Below are positions 8,978 to 17,568 of a DNA stretch of 63,999 bases, piece by piece (position 1 is the first letter of the stretch; each line of letters starts with the position of its first letter). This DNA comes from Bacteroidia bacterium (lineage in GTDB: Bacteria > Bacteroidota > Bacteroidia > Chitinophagales > Saprospiraceae): NCBI GenBank assembly GCA_030430845.1, contig JAUIKE010000027.1, positions 1 to 63,999 of the forward strand, in the 5' to 3' direction. Below the pieces are notes generated by a model that was given only the letters and a program-made list of their open reading frames with translations, did not search any database and was not told the DNA's origin. Made by a program: the position numbers and the translations under genes.

Positions 8978-9400
8978 TTATTGTGAAAAGATGCAAGAGA
9001 GTTTATCCATGACCTCATTCCAATATTGCTTCACCTCTTCTCTTTGTTCCGAATTCAGTAGTTTTTCCTGGTGAAAGCTGATTGTAGCTCTGCCCTTGTT
9101 ATTAATCACTCGAAGCTGTAGTAAGCTGGTATTTGGCCAGTGAGGAATTTTCCAGTTCAAACGAATGTGCGAATTGGGTTTTAATACTCTGACAAAGGCC
9201 TCCACCCCTTCTTTGGTAGTGAAGTTTTTTTTCAATTCCAATTCCTCGTCTAGTTTTCCCAGCCAGATATTCAAGCCTTCTATTGCAAAGATAAAATCCC
9301 AGGCTTGTTCCGGGCTGATAGGAAAGGTTCTTCGAATTCCGAATTGAAATCCGACGTCTTTGGTTTGACCTGTGATCTTTTTCATTTGAGACTCGTGCAT
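8978..9400 (-). CDS. SRPBCC/START-like (AHA1-type) protein
   Basis: About 140 residues. FGIRRTFPISPEQAWDFIF is the typical opening strand and helix of the SRPBCC helix-grip fold used by activator-of-Hsp90-like (AHSA1) proteins, followed by a run of strands and a long C-terminal helix (EEVKQYWNEVMDKLSCIF). These proteins bind hydrophobic ligands or partner proteins in the cytoplasm. The start is either the Met at 9400 or the Met at 9385; the longer annotated frame to 9454 begins with an unrelated stretch and is less likely. First gene of the leftward operon to 7278. Confidence 0.75.
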   Translation of the reverse strand: MHESQMKKITGQTKDVGFQFGIRRTFPISPEQAWDFIFAIEGLNIWLGKLDEELELKKNFTTKEGVEAFVRVLKPNSHIRLNWKIPHWPNTSLLQLRVINNKGRATISFHQEKLLNSEQREEVKQYWNEVMDKLSCIFSQ

Positions 9401-9829
9401 TGAAAAGTTTGGTTGAAAAAGGAGGAATTGCTTCAATTTACACAGATTTGACAATAAATACCGAGGTCAATGTTTAAACATGGAACTTTTTAGAATATGT
9501 TAACAGTTATAAAATAAACAATTAATAAGGCAATTTCGTCTAAATAAATGGCATTATAATATAACAGTCGGTAAATTTATTGACTTTAAGACAATGGCTA
9601 ACCTTCTCATCCGACTGAAGGAAAAAAATAAAAATGGGCTACAACCATTGGAGGCGTGTGATAATCCTTCCTAGAAGTAGTCTTAGCTATTCCCACTATA
9701 ATAAACCGTTACTTTTTACGTTTTGGACGTCTAAATCTAAGTACCGTGTTGCATGTTTTTTTTGCTTTTAAGTAAAACTGACCACCACTTCAAAGTTTGT
9801 TATTGGCTAAAGAAAACTATTTACAGCTT
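9401..9829. other. Divergent intergenic region, about 430 bp
   Basis: AT-rich spacer between the leftward START-like operon and the rightward outer-membrane gene. It should contain promoters for both. I see a short palindrome TGTTTAAACA near 9469-9478 but no clear -33/-7 pair, no RNA gene and no credible small protein (a 26-codon frame near 9593 looks random). Confidence 0.4.
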
Positions 9830-10840
9830 ATGAATTTAAAAATCCTTCTGGTCAGCAGTCTTATTTTCTGCTGCTTTTTCGACCTTTCAGCGCAATTGGG
9901 AGCTAATATGAATACTCCCCTGAATTCGTACTGCTCTCCTGGTGTGGACAATAAGTCGCGCAGCCGGGGGATTGAGTTCTCTTACCAAATGAGTAGCGTA
10001 GGTCGCTGGAACGGTGTGAATGGGATTAACTCTTACAGCCTGAATGGCATTGAGGCCCTGACCTTTAAGCTGAAGGCTCCTCTTTTACTGAAACCTGACT
10101 TGAAAATTTTGGCAGGATACACTTATCAACCCGAAGATATTGAGATGGGAACCTCTCTGGGAAGTAATTTTCCTGTGCTGCTTCCCATCGGTGATACGCG
10201 CCTGAAAAGTCACGGTTTGGCATTATACGCTATCAAATCATTGGATGCCCGTCATTATATGGCCTTGCGCTTTAAGCTGACTTCTAGTGGTGATTACAAT
10301 GGCTTCCTGAACTTTGATCGGGCTTTTGTGAGTTACAGTGCCATTGCCGCCTATGGTATCAAACCCCATAAAGATCTGGAGTATGGATTCGGACTGAGTT
10401 TTAGCAAGAACTCTCAACGTACCCTCGTTCTGCCTTTCATGTTCTACAACAAAAATTTCAACGATAAGCTGGGTCTCGAGGCGACTATTCCTACAGATAT
10501 TAACCTGAGATGGAATATGAATAAAGAAACCAATCTGCTGGTAGGTTACAACCTGAGTAGCAGCAGTTATGGTGTTAATTTACCCACAACAGAGGTCAGT
10601 CAGAATATAGATCAAAGTGAATTTAGGTCCCCATTTGTCTTGAGGCATTCTGAGATCCAGGCGGGCTTCTCACTGGAACGGCAGATCGTTCCCTGGGTGT
10701 GGGCCAATTTCAAAGGTGGTTATCAGTTTAATCTGAATACCCGTTTGCAGAGTATGGTGCCCGGAATTGATGATTTCAGGTATCGGCCGGATAACGGGAT
10801 GTATTTCAGGGTCGGATTTTTTATCTCACCACCAAGGTAA
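9830..10840 (+). CDS. Outer-membrane beta-barrel protein, DUF6268-like
   Basis: 336 residues from the Met at 9830, which begins a signal peptide (LKILLVSSLIFCCFFDLSAQ) cut after AQ; the longer frame from 9797 would bury it. The mature part alternates short hydrophobic strands with polar turns (LKILAGYTYQPEDIEMG, YGIKPHKDLEYGFGLSF, WVWANFKGGYQFNLN) and ends in an aromatic strand (MYFRVGFFISPPR), the usual layout of an outer-membrane barrel. I assign it tentatively to the DUF6268 group seen in Bacteroidota. Function unknown. A strong terminator follows at once, so it is a single-gene unit. Confidence 0.75.
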   Translation: MNLKILLVSSLIFCCFFDLSAQLGANMNTPLNSYCSPGVDNKSRSRGIEFSYQMSSVGRWNGVNGINSYSLNGIEALTFKLKAPLLLKPDLKILAGYTYQPEDIEMGTSLGSNFPVLLPIGDTRLKSHGLALYAIKSLDARHYMALRFKLTSSGDYNGFLNFDRAFVSYSAIAAYGIKPHKDLEYGFGLSFSKNSQRTLVLPFMFYNKNFNDKLGLEATIPTDINLRWNMNKETNLLVGYNLSSSSYGVNLPTTEVSQNIDQSEFRSPFVLRHSEIQAGFSLERQIVPWVWANFKGGYQFNLNTRLQSMVPGIDDFRYRPDNGMYFRVGFFISPPR

Positions 10841-10851
10841 AAATCAGAAAT

Positions 10852-10890
10852 AAACAAAAAAAGGGCGCCGGCGGCGCCCTTTTTTTGTTT
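10852..10890 (+). terminator. Rho-independent terminator after the outer-membrane gene
   Basis: A 19-bp perfect stem (10852-10870 with 10872-10890) built on AAAGGGCGCCG and its complement, followed by a T run. It separates the outer-membrane gene from aceK, which starts 26 bases further on. Confidence 0.9.
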
Positions 10891-10915
10891 ATTTTTATCA
10901 GGATAAAGCACAATC

Positions 10916-12682
10916 ATGTTCGAAAAACTCTTACCATACGACGCTGCCTACATCATCCTGGAGGCTTACGTACACTATCACCACAGCTTCAAGCGCATTA
11001 CCAAGCGGGCCAAGATCCGCTTCGAGCATAAAGACTGGCACGGCATTCAAGCGGATGCCCGTACCCGCCTGACCTTGTACCGCTTCTCGGTGGGCGAAAC
11101 AACTGAAAAGCTGAAAGCCTTTTTAGGTGATCAAGCTTATGATAAAAATGTATGGAGAGAGATGAAGGTGATGTATTATGAAGAGATCCTGAATTTTAAC
11201 ACCAAAAACATTGCCGAAACGTACTTCAATTCGATCTTTCGTCATACCCATCGAGGGCAGGTCAATGTGGATGAAGATCTTATGTTTGTGCATGCAACGA
11301 GCAGTTACCGGGAGTTCAAATCAACCATACCGATCTATCATACCTTCTTCGTTCGCCCACCATTGGATCATTTCGTTCGTCAGATTTTTTTCTACTTTAC
11401 CTTTGATATCCCCTACGAGAATCTGGACAGGGATATTAACTACATTTCGGAAGCCATTGCAGAAACCTTAAATCTCGAAAATAGAAGCTTGCGCAATGCG
11501 CGTATTGAAATGTTGAAGTCGGTTTTTTATCGCAACAAAGGAGCTTATCTCGTAGGCCGGATTTTCCTGGAGGATAAATATCATCCGTTTGTGTTGCCCT
11601 TGCTCCACGGTGAAAACGGGATTTATATAGATGCTGCCTTGCTTACATATAATGATGTGAGTTCTATTTTTAGTTATAACCGTTCGTACTTTTTGGTAGA
11701 TACGGATATTGCGAGTGAAATGGTTGATTTTTTAACGTCTATATTACCTACCAAAAGCATGCAGGAACTTTACAATTCCATTGGTTTTGTGAAGCATGGG
11801 AAAACGGTCTTGTACCGGGATATTTTGCGTTTTTTGGAAAAATCACTGGATAAATTTGTGATCGCCCCGGGTATAAAGGGGATGGTCATGATTGTATTCA
11901 CCCTGCCGACCTACAACATGGTGTTCAAGGTAGTGCGTGACAAATTCCCTCCTCCCAAAACGGTGACCGAAAAAATTGTAAAAGAAAAATACGAGCTCGT
12001 TTCTTTACATGACCGGGTCGGACGTATGGCAGATAGTCACTTTTTCCAGGGCATCAGCTTTGACCTGGACCGTTTTTCAGACGAGCTGTTGGAAGAATTA
12101 AAAAATGAGGCGCCCTCCAAGATCAAAATCGAGGGTAACAAGATCGAGATCAAGTATTGTTATATCGAGAAAAAGATGGTGCCGCTCAACCTATTTCTGG
12201 AGCAGGCCAACCTGAAGGAAGCCGAGGAAGCCATCAACGAGTATGGCAAAGCGATCAAACAAATGGCAGCGGTGAATATTTTTCCAGGCGATATGTTGTT
12301 AAAAAACTTCGGAGTGACCCGCCTGAAAAGAGTGGTTTTCTACGATTATGACGAGATCGGCTTTTTGACTGACTACAACTTCCGCCGCATTCCCGAGCCC
12401 AGAGATCATTACGACGAAATGTCGTCAGAGCCCTGGTATTCTGTCGGGCCGGATGATGTGTTTCCCGAAGAGTTCCCGCGCTTTCTGATTGGGCGCAGGG
12501 AAATCAGAGATTTGTTTTTAAAATACCATGCCGACCTGTTCGATGTAGATTTTTGGATCGAACGCCAAAAGCAGCTCCGCAGTGGCGAGATCGTGGATGT
12601 GTTCCCTTATCGGCAGCGGTTGAGGTTTAAGAATAAGTATTCGGGGAATGAAGTGAATGAGGATAATTTGTTTCATTTGTGA
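10916..12682 (+). CDS. aceK: Isocitrate dehydrogenase kinase/phosphatase
   Basis: 588 residues, close to the 578 of the E. coli enzyme. AceK phosphorylates isocitrate dehydrogenase to shut it down, sending isocitrate to the glyoxylate shunt, and removes the phosphate again. Seen here: the ATP-site loop APGIKGMVMIVFTLPTYNMV, the helix HDRVGRMADS, and the catalytic segment NIFPGDMLLKNFGVTR (Asp459) with VVFYDYDE (Asp477, Asp479, Glu480), all matching the residues conserved in AceK. The C-terminal SEPWYS, VFPEEF and HADLFD motifs also match. No isocitrate lyase or malate synthase gene is in the window, unlike the enterobacterial aceBAK operon. The ATG lies 25 bases after the preceding terminator, so its promoter must be in or next to that short gap. 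AceK is best known from Proteobacteria, so its presence here is notable. Confidence 0.96.
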   Translation: MFEKLLPYDAAYIILEAYVHYHHSFKRITKRAKIRFEHKDWHGIQADARTRLTLYRFSVGETTEKLKAFLGDQAYDKNVWREMKVMYYEEILNFNTKNIAETYFNSIFRHTHRGQVNVDEDLMFVHATSSYREFKSTIPIYHTFFVRPPLDHFVRQIFFYFTFDIPYENLDRDINYISEAIAETLNLENRSLRNARIEMLKSVFYRNKGAYLVGRIFLEDKYHPFVLPLLHGENGIYIDAALLTYNDVSSIFSYNRSYFLVDTDIASEMVDFLTSILPTKSMQELYNSIGFVKHGKTVLYRDILRFLEKSLDKFVIAPGIKGMVMIVFTLPTYNMVFKVVRDKFPPPKTVTEKIVKEKYELVSLHDRVGRMADSHFFQGISFDLDRFSDELLEELKNEAPSKIKIEGNKIEIKYCYIEKKMVPLNLFLEQANLKEAEEAINEYGKAIKQMAAVNIFPGDMLLKNFGVTRLKRVVFYDYDEIGFLTDYNFRRIPEPRDHYDEMSSEPWYSVGPDDVFPEEFPRFLIGRREIRDLFLKYHADLFDVDFWIERQKQLRSGEIVDVFPYRQRLRFKNKYSGNEVNEDNLFHL

Positions 12683-12692
12683 GCAGCTTAGA

Positions 12693-12865
12693 GACATGTC
12701 ATATCTAGACATGACATATCTCATTTGTAGGGACATGTCATGTCTAGACATGACATGTCCCAAAAGTGTCCCTTCAATATGTTGGTTTATAGCTGTTTAG
12801 CTTTTTCTGCTCTAGCGGATATCTCCTTTGAAGGAGGACATGACATGTCTAAACATGACATGTCT
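12693..12865. repeat. Cluster of ACATGACATGTCT palindromic repeats
   Basis: Three related units in the 229-bp gap after aceK. 12693-12720 is an imperfect palindrome (GACATGTCATATCT then AGACATGACATATC). 12731-12760 is a perfect 30-bp palindrome centred on TCTAGA. 12837-12865 is a tandem pair of GACATGACATGTCT-like units. All share ACATGACATGTC. They lie between two rightward genes and contain no T run, so they look more like protein-binding or mobile palindromic repeats than terminators. Confidence 0.85.
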
Positions 12866-12911
12866 GATTTTCTCCCTATCTTTCTCCTGTTAACTAATCA
12901 CAATTGGAGCT

Positions 12912-14591
12912 ATGAAAAAATTTAAGTATTCAACGTACTTACCTGTTCTCTGTTTGGTTTTTTCTTTCTTTCAAATTATTCCTGGTGTTTCCCAGTCTAC
13001 TCCCAACAACCAGCTCGACCAACTCATCCAGCAAATATCTCAAATCAGCATTCCTCACAGAAGCGAAGCTGAATATCGAGCCGCTTCAGAAGCCTATCAA
13101 AATATCCTGGATCAGTTGAATAAGCTCGATCCTCAGCAACTCAATTTTGAAGAAAAAATTGACCTCGACCTGGCCATCGCCCACGTCAAAAGACAGGTTT
13201 TTGAGATCAATGACATTCAGCTGTACAAGCAGGTGCCTGTTAATTATTATGCCCTCGGCGCCACCAATCAGCTGTTTGTCCGCCCCGGGGCAATTGGCGA
13301 ATCGGGCGTGTGGGCAGCGGTCCGGGAACTTGAAAGACTACCGTCTGTTTTGGAAAACGCTCTAAAGAACCTTACCAACCCGGCACGTACCTGGACGGAA
13401 AATGCCATTTATCAAGCGTATTATGCCAAGTTGCTTTTAAGGGATTCGATCCCCAATGCCATCACTTTCTCTGCGGAATCAAAGAAAAAACTACTAGCCG
13501 CTGCCGGCCCGGCATTAAAAGCGGTAGAGGATTATGAACAATGGCTCAAGAAAGAGCTGCTTCCCAGGTCGAACCGTACACCTGCCTGGAACCCCAAAGA
13601 AGTAGAATTCTATCAATTTGAACATGAAATGTTGTACGATTATGGCGTGGATGAAATGATAAGGGTAGCAGAAGAAGAAAGTAAAAAGGCGATGGCTGAG
13701 ATGACAGTCCTGGCCAGGCGCATTCACCCAAGCGGGGATCTCAAGACCGTTTGGGATCTGATGTTGGAAGAGGCGCCGCCCTGGGAAGAAGTCATGCCGA
13801 TGGCTGAGCGCTTTGTGGAACTGACGGCCAACTGGCTGGCCAATGAAGGAAGCCATCTGGTCACGATTCCTGATTTTGATTACGGGGTACGGATCACTTC
13901 GCCGATGTCGAGAAGAGTGTTGTCATTCGGAGGGGCTACCTACGGACCTACAGTGGCAGGGCGGCTTTCGGGTTATTATGTACTGACTCCTTTAGAAGAT
14001 ATTCTATCAGAAAAGGAAAAAGCCAGTCGTATTCGTTCCTACAACCCATACTGGACACATGTGATCTCTTATCACGAATGGCTGGGCCATACGGTTCAGC
14101 GGGCTGCTGCCAGCACGCGCCCTCAGCGGCCCATGCGTAAGATCTTCCGCTCGATCTACCACAGTCAGGCCTGGTCATTTTACCTTGAACGCCTGCTGGA
14201 GGAAGAAGGCTACTTCGAGGATGTCTTCGATCATATGGTCGCTTTAAAATCAAGGATGGGCCGCCTGCAAATGCGGATGTGGCGCATCCAGCGTATTCTG
14301 ACCAAATTGAAAATGGCCAAAGGAGAGATGAGCTTTGAGGAGGCCGTCCAGGAATACATTGATAAAATCGGGATGGAGCCAACTAATTCTTTTATTGAAG
14401 TGCAACGGGATTGTCAATCGCCTTCTCCTCCCGGCCGCGAGATCATTGGAGAGCTGATGATCATAAAATTAAGAGAGGAATACAAACAGCGAATGGGTGA
14501 GCATTATTCCATGAAGGAATTTCACGATCGCTTTTTGAGTTATGGGGATCTGCCGTTTGCGGTGGTAAGGAGGTTGATGTTGGAGGAGTAA
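12912..14591 (+). CDS. DUF885 family secreted hydrolase (metallopeptidase-like)
   Basis: 559 residues: signal peptide (residues 1-28, ending GVSQ), then an all-helical protein typical of DUF885. The zinc-type motif is YHEWLGHTVQ, where family members usually have HExxPGHxxQ; this copy is one residue shorter between the Glu and the second His. A downstream Glu-rich helix (YLERLLEEEGYF) fits the third ligand region. DUF885 proteins resemble M32/M3-type peptidases, but activity has rarely been tested. The protein probably acts in the periplasm on peptides. The gene is monocistronic and shares a terminator with the convergent cysM. Confidence 0.85.
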   Translation: MKKFKYSTYLPVLCLVFSFFQIIPGVSQSTPNNQLDQLIQQISQISIPHRSEAEYRAASEAYQNILDQLNKLDPQQLNFEEKIDLDLAIAHVKRQVFEINDIQLYKQVPVNYYALGATNQLFVRPGAIGESGVWAAVRELERLPSVLENALKNLTNPARTWTENAIYQAYYAKLLLRDSIPNAITFSAESKKKLLAAAGPALKAVEDYEQWLKKELLPRSNRTPAWNPKEVEFYQFEHEMLYDYGVDEMIRVAEEESKKAMAEMTVLARRIHPSGDLKTVWDLMLEEAPPWEEVMPMAERFVELTANWLANEGSHLVTIPDFDYGVRITSPMSRRVLSFGGATYGPTVAGRLSGYYVLTPLEDILSEKEKASRIRSYNPYWTHVISYHEWLGHTVQRAAASTRPQRPMRKIFRSIYHSQAWSFYLERLLEEEGYFEDVFDHMVALKSRMGRLQMRMWRIQRILTKLKMAKGEMSFEEAVQEYIDKIGMEPTNSFIEVQRDCQSPSPPGREIIGELMIIKLREEYKQRMGEHYSMKEFHDRFLSYGDLPFAVVRRLMLEE

Positions 14592-14597
14592 TAATTG

Positions 14598-14638
14598 GAT
14601 ATATTTTAATGGCCCATCTGGCCATTAAAATATATCCG
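14598..14638. terminator. Bidirectional terminator between DUF885 gene and cysM
   Basis: An 18-bp perfect stem (GGATATATTTTAATGGCC and complement, 5-base loop). The cysM stop codon is inside the right arm. Both convergent genes end into it. Confidence 0.8.
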
Positions 14639-15503
14639 AAGACAAATACCGATCCCCTCTATCACAGATTATACAAACCACTACTCCCTCATCCAATTCC
14701 TTCACCAACTTCATCGCCGCCGCCGTGGCTCCGCCACTACTCATGCCGGCAAAAATAGCCTCTTCCTGGGCCAGTCTTTTCATCGTGCTTTGTGCTTCCT
14801 CCTGGGAAACATCAATGATGCGATCTACCCGCTCCGGCTCAAAAATAGCCGGCAAAAATTCCGGCGACCAGCGGCGGATGCCGGGAATGCGCGAACCATC
14901 CGTCGGCTGTACTCCTACGATCTGAACATCGGGGTTTTGTTCTTTCAAATAGCGGGAAACGCCCATAATAGTACCGGTCGTACCCATCGAGGATACAAAA
15001 TGTGTGACTTCTCCTTCCGTGTCTCTCCAGATCTCGGGGCCGGTGGTTTTGTAGTGCATACCCCAATTGTCGGGATTGGCAAACTGGTTGAGCATCAAAT
15101 AACCCCCTTTTTTGACCAAAGATTCGGCGTACTCTCTGGAATATTCAATGGTTTTGTCGGAAGGCGTGAGCACCACCTCTGCCCCGTAGGCTTGCATGGT
15201 CTGTACGCGTTCTTTAGTGGCGCTTTCCGGCATGATGAGAGTAATGTCGATGCCGAACAAACGAGCGATCATGGCCAGAGCAATGCCAGTGTTGCCGCTG
15301 GTGGCTTCTACTAGTTTGATGCCGGGTTGGATCTCACCACGGTCCAGGGCACCCTTGATCATGTTATAAGCTGCCCGATCTTTGACGCTACCGCCCGGGT
15401 TCTGTCCTTCCAGTTTGGCGTATACTCGGACGCCCGGCTTGTTAATGATGTTGGTTATTTCTACTAAAGGAGTATTGCCTATGATATCGGCGATGGAACT
15501 CAT
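14625..15503 (-). CDS. cysM: Cysteine synthase (O-acetylserine sulfhydrylase B type)
   Basis: 292 residues, full length for the family. It makes cysteine from O-acetylserine and sulfide (or thiosulfate) using pyridoxal phosphate. The PLP lysine lies in GGSVKDRAAYNM (about residue 41), the phosphate-binding loop of the substrate is TSGNTGIALA, and the C-terminal PLP phosphate loop is SSGGATAAA. The short length and absence of a long C-terminal tail favour CysM over CysK. It reads in the same direction as the serine acetyltransferase gene upstream, so the two steps from serine to cysteine are encoded together. Confidence 0.93.
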   Translation of the reverse strand: MSSIADIIGNTPLVEITNIINKPGVRVYAKLEGQNPGGSVKDRAAYNMIKGALDRGEIQPGIKLVEATSGNTGIALAMIARLFGIDITLIMPESATKERVQTMQAYGAEVVLTPSDKTIEYSREYAESLVKKGGYLMLNQFANPDNWGMHYKTTGPEIWRDTEGEVTHFVSSMGTTGTIMGVSRYLKEQNPDVQIVGVQPTDGSRIPGIRRWSPEFLPAIFEPERVDRIIDVSQEEAQSTMKRLAQEEAIFAGMSSGGATAAAMKLVKELDEGVVVCIICDRGDRYLSSDIF

Positions 15504-15545
15504 TTTTTTATGTTTTGATGCTTCAATTCTTCAATTTACGCTCCT

Positions 15546-15586
15546 GGGGTTGTGTGAAAAGGCCTTTGGCCTTTTCACACAACCAA
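15546..15586. repeat. Hairpin repeat family A, copy 2
   Basis: A 17-bp perfect stem, GGTTGTGTGAAAAGGCC at 15548-15564 and its complement at 15568-15584, with a TTT loop. Its ends match those of copies 1, 3 and 4 (GGTTGTGTRAAAA). Confidence 0.8.
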
Positions 15587-15600
15587 TAATATATTGTTTT

Positions 15601-15641
15601 GGAGGTGGGTAAAAACGAGGAACGAGTTTTTACACAACCCC
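15601..15641. repeat. Hairpin repeat family A, copy 3
   Basis: Bases 15604-15641 match bases 166-203 with one mismatch in 38. It lies 17 bases from copy 2 and just beyond the stop of cysE (15644), so the two together may end the cysE transcript before cysM or reduce read-through. Confidence 0.8.
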
Positions 15642-15643
15642 AG

Positions 15644-16462
15644 CTATGATATTTTACTCGTCCCTTTCTCCTGCTGACGAATATAGCCCGTATAATAAAT
15701 CCGGCAATGCGGTGCCACACTTTTTGTGATCCACACATTACCACCGATGATGCTATCGTGGCCTATGACCGTTTCGCCGCCGAGGATGGTAGCGCCCGAA
15801 TAGATGACCACCCGGTCTTCAACAGTTGGATGTCGTTTGGTTTTGGCAAATTCCTTTCGCACACTTAAGGCACCCAGGGTGACACCCTGGTAGATCTTCA
15901 CATCTTTTCCAATGGTGACGGTTTCTCCGATTACAACGCCGGTACCATGGTCAATGCAGAAATTTTCACCAATAACGGCATTGGGGTGGATTTCGATCCC
16001 CGTTTTGCCATGAGCATGCTCGGTTAAGATCCTCGGTACAAGCGGGACGCCCAACTTGGCAAATTCATGGGCCAGGCGATATACAGCGATGGCATAAAAA
16101 CCGGGATAGCTTCGAATAACCTCGGTTAGATTAACAGCAGCCGGGTCTCCTTCAAGAATGGCCACCGCATCCTTGTGTATCATTTCCCTCAGTTCCGGCA
16201 GTTTTTCCATGAAGTGATGTTCGGTCTCATGTGCAGAAACCGGCATCCGGTCTTCGAGAATGCTCAGGATCTTAAAAAGCTTCAACCTTTTATTCTGGAA
16301 ATGCTGGTCAAACTCCCGGTAAGACTGGTATTTAAAATCCGAAAACTCAGGGAAAAGCAGGCCGATAAGATCGTTGAGCCACTCGCAGATCATAGAAGGG
16401 GAGGGGACCTCCTTGCCTTCCTTGTGGGCCTGATAAAGTGATTTGATAAAGTTGTCTTGCAT
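15644..16462 (-). CDS. cysE: Serine O-acetyltransferase
   Basis: 272 residues. It acetylates serine with acetyl-CoA, giving O-acetylserine for CysM next door. The N-terminal 140 residues are helical, as in the EpsC-type enzymes; the C-terminal half is a left-handed beta-helix of hexapeptide repeats, with [19 protein letters not shown] carrying the catalytic His/Asp region and [20 protein letters not shown] next. The C-terminal tail after TKSVAP is longer than a minimal enzyme and does not obviously end in the Ile that usually docks into cysteine synthase (it ends SKIS). The hairpin pair at 15546-15641 separates it from cysM. Confidence 0.93.
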   Translation of the reverse strand: MQDNFIKSLYQAHKEGKEVPSPSMICEWLNDLIGLLFPEFSDFKYQSYREFDQHFQNKRLKLFKILSILEDRMPVSAHETEHHFMEKLPELREMIHKDAVAILEGDPAAVNLTEVIRSYPGFYAIAVYRLAHEFAKLGVPLVPRILTEHAHGKTGIEIHPNAVIGENFCIDHGTGVVIGETVTIGKDVKIYQGVTLGALSVRKEFAKTKRHPTVEDRVVIYSGATILGGETVIGHDSIIGGNVWITKSVAPHCRIYYTGYIRQQEKGTSKIS

Positions 16463-16554
16463 GGTTATAGAAGCTTGGTATAACTATAAAAGGATTAAGC
16501 TGGGAAATAGTTGGTTAAAGGAGTACTTTAATTTACGATAAAAAAGTGTATTTG

Positions 16555-16594
16555 TTTTTTATGATGACTGACGTTCGGCAGTCATCATAAAAAA
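16555..16594. terminator. Terminator-like hairpin between divergent genes
   Basis: A 16-bp perfect stem TTTTTTATGATGACTG (16555-16570) with its complement at 16579-16594, with T and A runs on the two sides. It resembles a bidirectional terminator, yet both flanking genes read away from it. Confidence 0.7.
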
Positions 16595-16801
16595 AAATCT
16601 ACCCAACTGTTAATCTCTGTGAAATTACCTTAAACTTTTCTTTTCATTTGTCTGAAAAAGACGAAAAAGCACTTCACCCTACGTTTTAGCCTCACATGAA
16701 AAGGGGGCTAAAAAGTTTTTTATAAAAAAAATGAGTACCGATGGGTACCTCCATATAAAAGTCCGCACTAAACGGGCGATAGTAACCAACTAATTAGGGT
16801 A

Positions 16802-16843
16802 AAAGTGTCGGGTAGCCACAAAGAGTGGCAGCCCGACAGCTTT
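16802..16843 (+). promoter_or_regulatory. Stem-loop in the probable leader of the PorT-like gene
   Basis: A stem of AAAG, TGTCGGG and GCCAC pairing with GTGGC, CCCGACA and CTTT, interrupted by two small bulges, 78-119 bases upstream of the start codon at 16921. With no T run after it, it looks like a 5' leader structure (stability or translation control) and not a terminator. Function is inferred only from position. Confidence 0.5.
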
Positions 16844-16920
16844 AATGAGAACAATCACAAAAAAAAACTTTTATGAGATCTATAACCAAATTAACGAGAA
16901 GAACCAATTCATTCACAAAA

Positions 16921-17532
16921 ATGAACAACATGAAAAGCAATCTATTGATCCTGACAGTATTAGCCATTCTTCTAGGAAGTTTTTCAGCACAGGCCCAGCG
17001 CGTACGGTTTAGTCCGAAGGTAGGTATGAACTTTTCAGGCCTTGAAAAAGAACTGGTTGATTTTAAAACGGATGCCAGGGTGGGATACAATGTAGGCGTT
17101 GACCTGCGAATTGGAGACGGATTTTTCCAATTACATCCAGGAGCTCACTATCATAACTTTACTGCAGATCTGATTAGCCGGGATAACATCGACGAAGAAA
17201 TGCCCGACTTAAAAGAAAAAACGACCATCCAACAATTGAAAGTGCCTTTAAACCTGGCGCTGAACCTGACAGGCGACGGCGGAGTACTCGGCATTTATGC
17301 CAAAGGGGGTGTCACACCTTCTGTTTTACTAGGTGTGAAAGAAAAGGCTGATTTTGCACTCGACAAAAGCGACTTAAATACATTTATAGTCGGTACCAAC
17401 TTCGGAGCAGGGGTCGATATTCTGAACCTGATCAATGTGGATTTCAATTACGAGATCGGAATGACCAACTTGTTTAGTGATCAGGATTCCAAGAATAATG
17501 TATTTACCGTTTCCGTGGGGCTGGTATTCTAA
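16921..17532 (+). CDS. PorT-family outer-membrane beta-barrel protein
   Basis: 203 residues from the Met at 16921, where MNNMKSNLLILTVLAILLGS starts a signal peptide ending SAQAQ. The mature sequence (VRFSPKVGMNFSGL, ARVGYNVGVDLRIGDGFFQL, GVLGIYAKGGVTPSVLLG, FTVSVGLVF end) is the eight-strand-type small barrel common in Bacteroidota and usually named PorT-like or outer membrane beta-barrel. It lies in the outer membrane; its role is unknown. A Met four codons later (16930) is an alternative start. A strong stem-loop lies in its leader and a terminator follows. Confidence 0.85.
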   Translation: MNNMKSNLLILTVLAILLGSFSAQAQRVRFSPKVGMNFSGLEKELVDFKTDARVGYNVGVDLRIGDGFFQLHPGAHYHNFTADLISRDNIDEEMPDLKEKTTIQQLKVPLNLALNLTGDGGVLGIYAKGGVTPSVLLGVKEKADFALDKSDLNTFIVGTNFGAGVDILNLINVDFNYEIGMTNLFSDQDSKNNVFTVSVGLVF

Positions 17533-17568
17533 AAAAATGTCTTGTCTTTTTATGATGAAATAGATGTA

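Larger units (their letters stand above)
16463..16920. other. Divergent cysE/outer-membrane gene spacer with two hairpins
   Basis: 458 bp between genes reading outwards. It holds a terminator-like hairpin at 16555-16594 and a leader-type hairpin at 16802-16843, each listed separately. The hairpin at 16555-16594 has no annotated gene reading into it, so an unannotated short transcript is possible. I see no tRNA or protein gene. Confidence 0.5.

Noticed and set aside
12740..12925. 61-codon frame through the palindromic repeats after aceK
   Set aside because: Its sequence follows from the repeats themselves (MSRHDMSQK and HDMSKHDMSD) and it has no other support.
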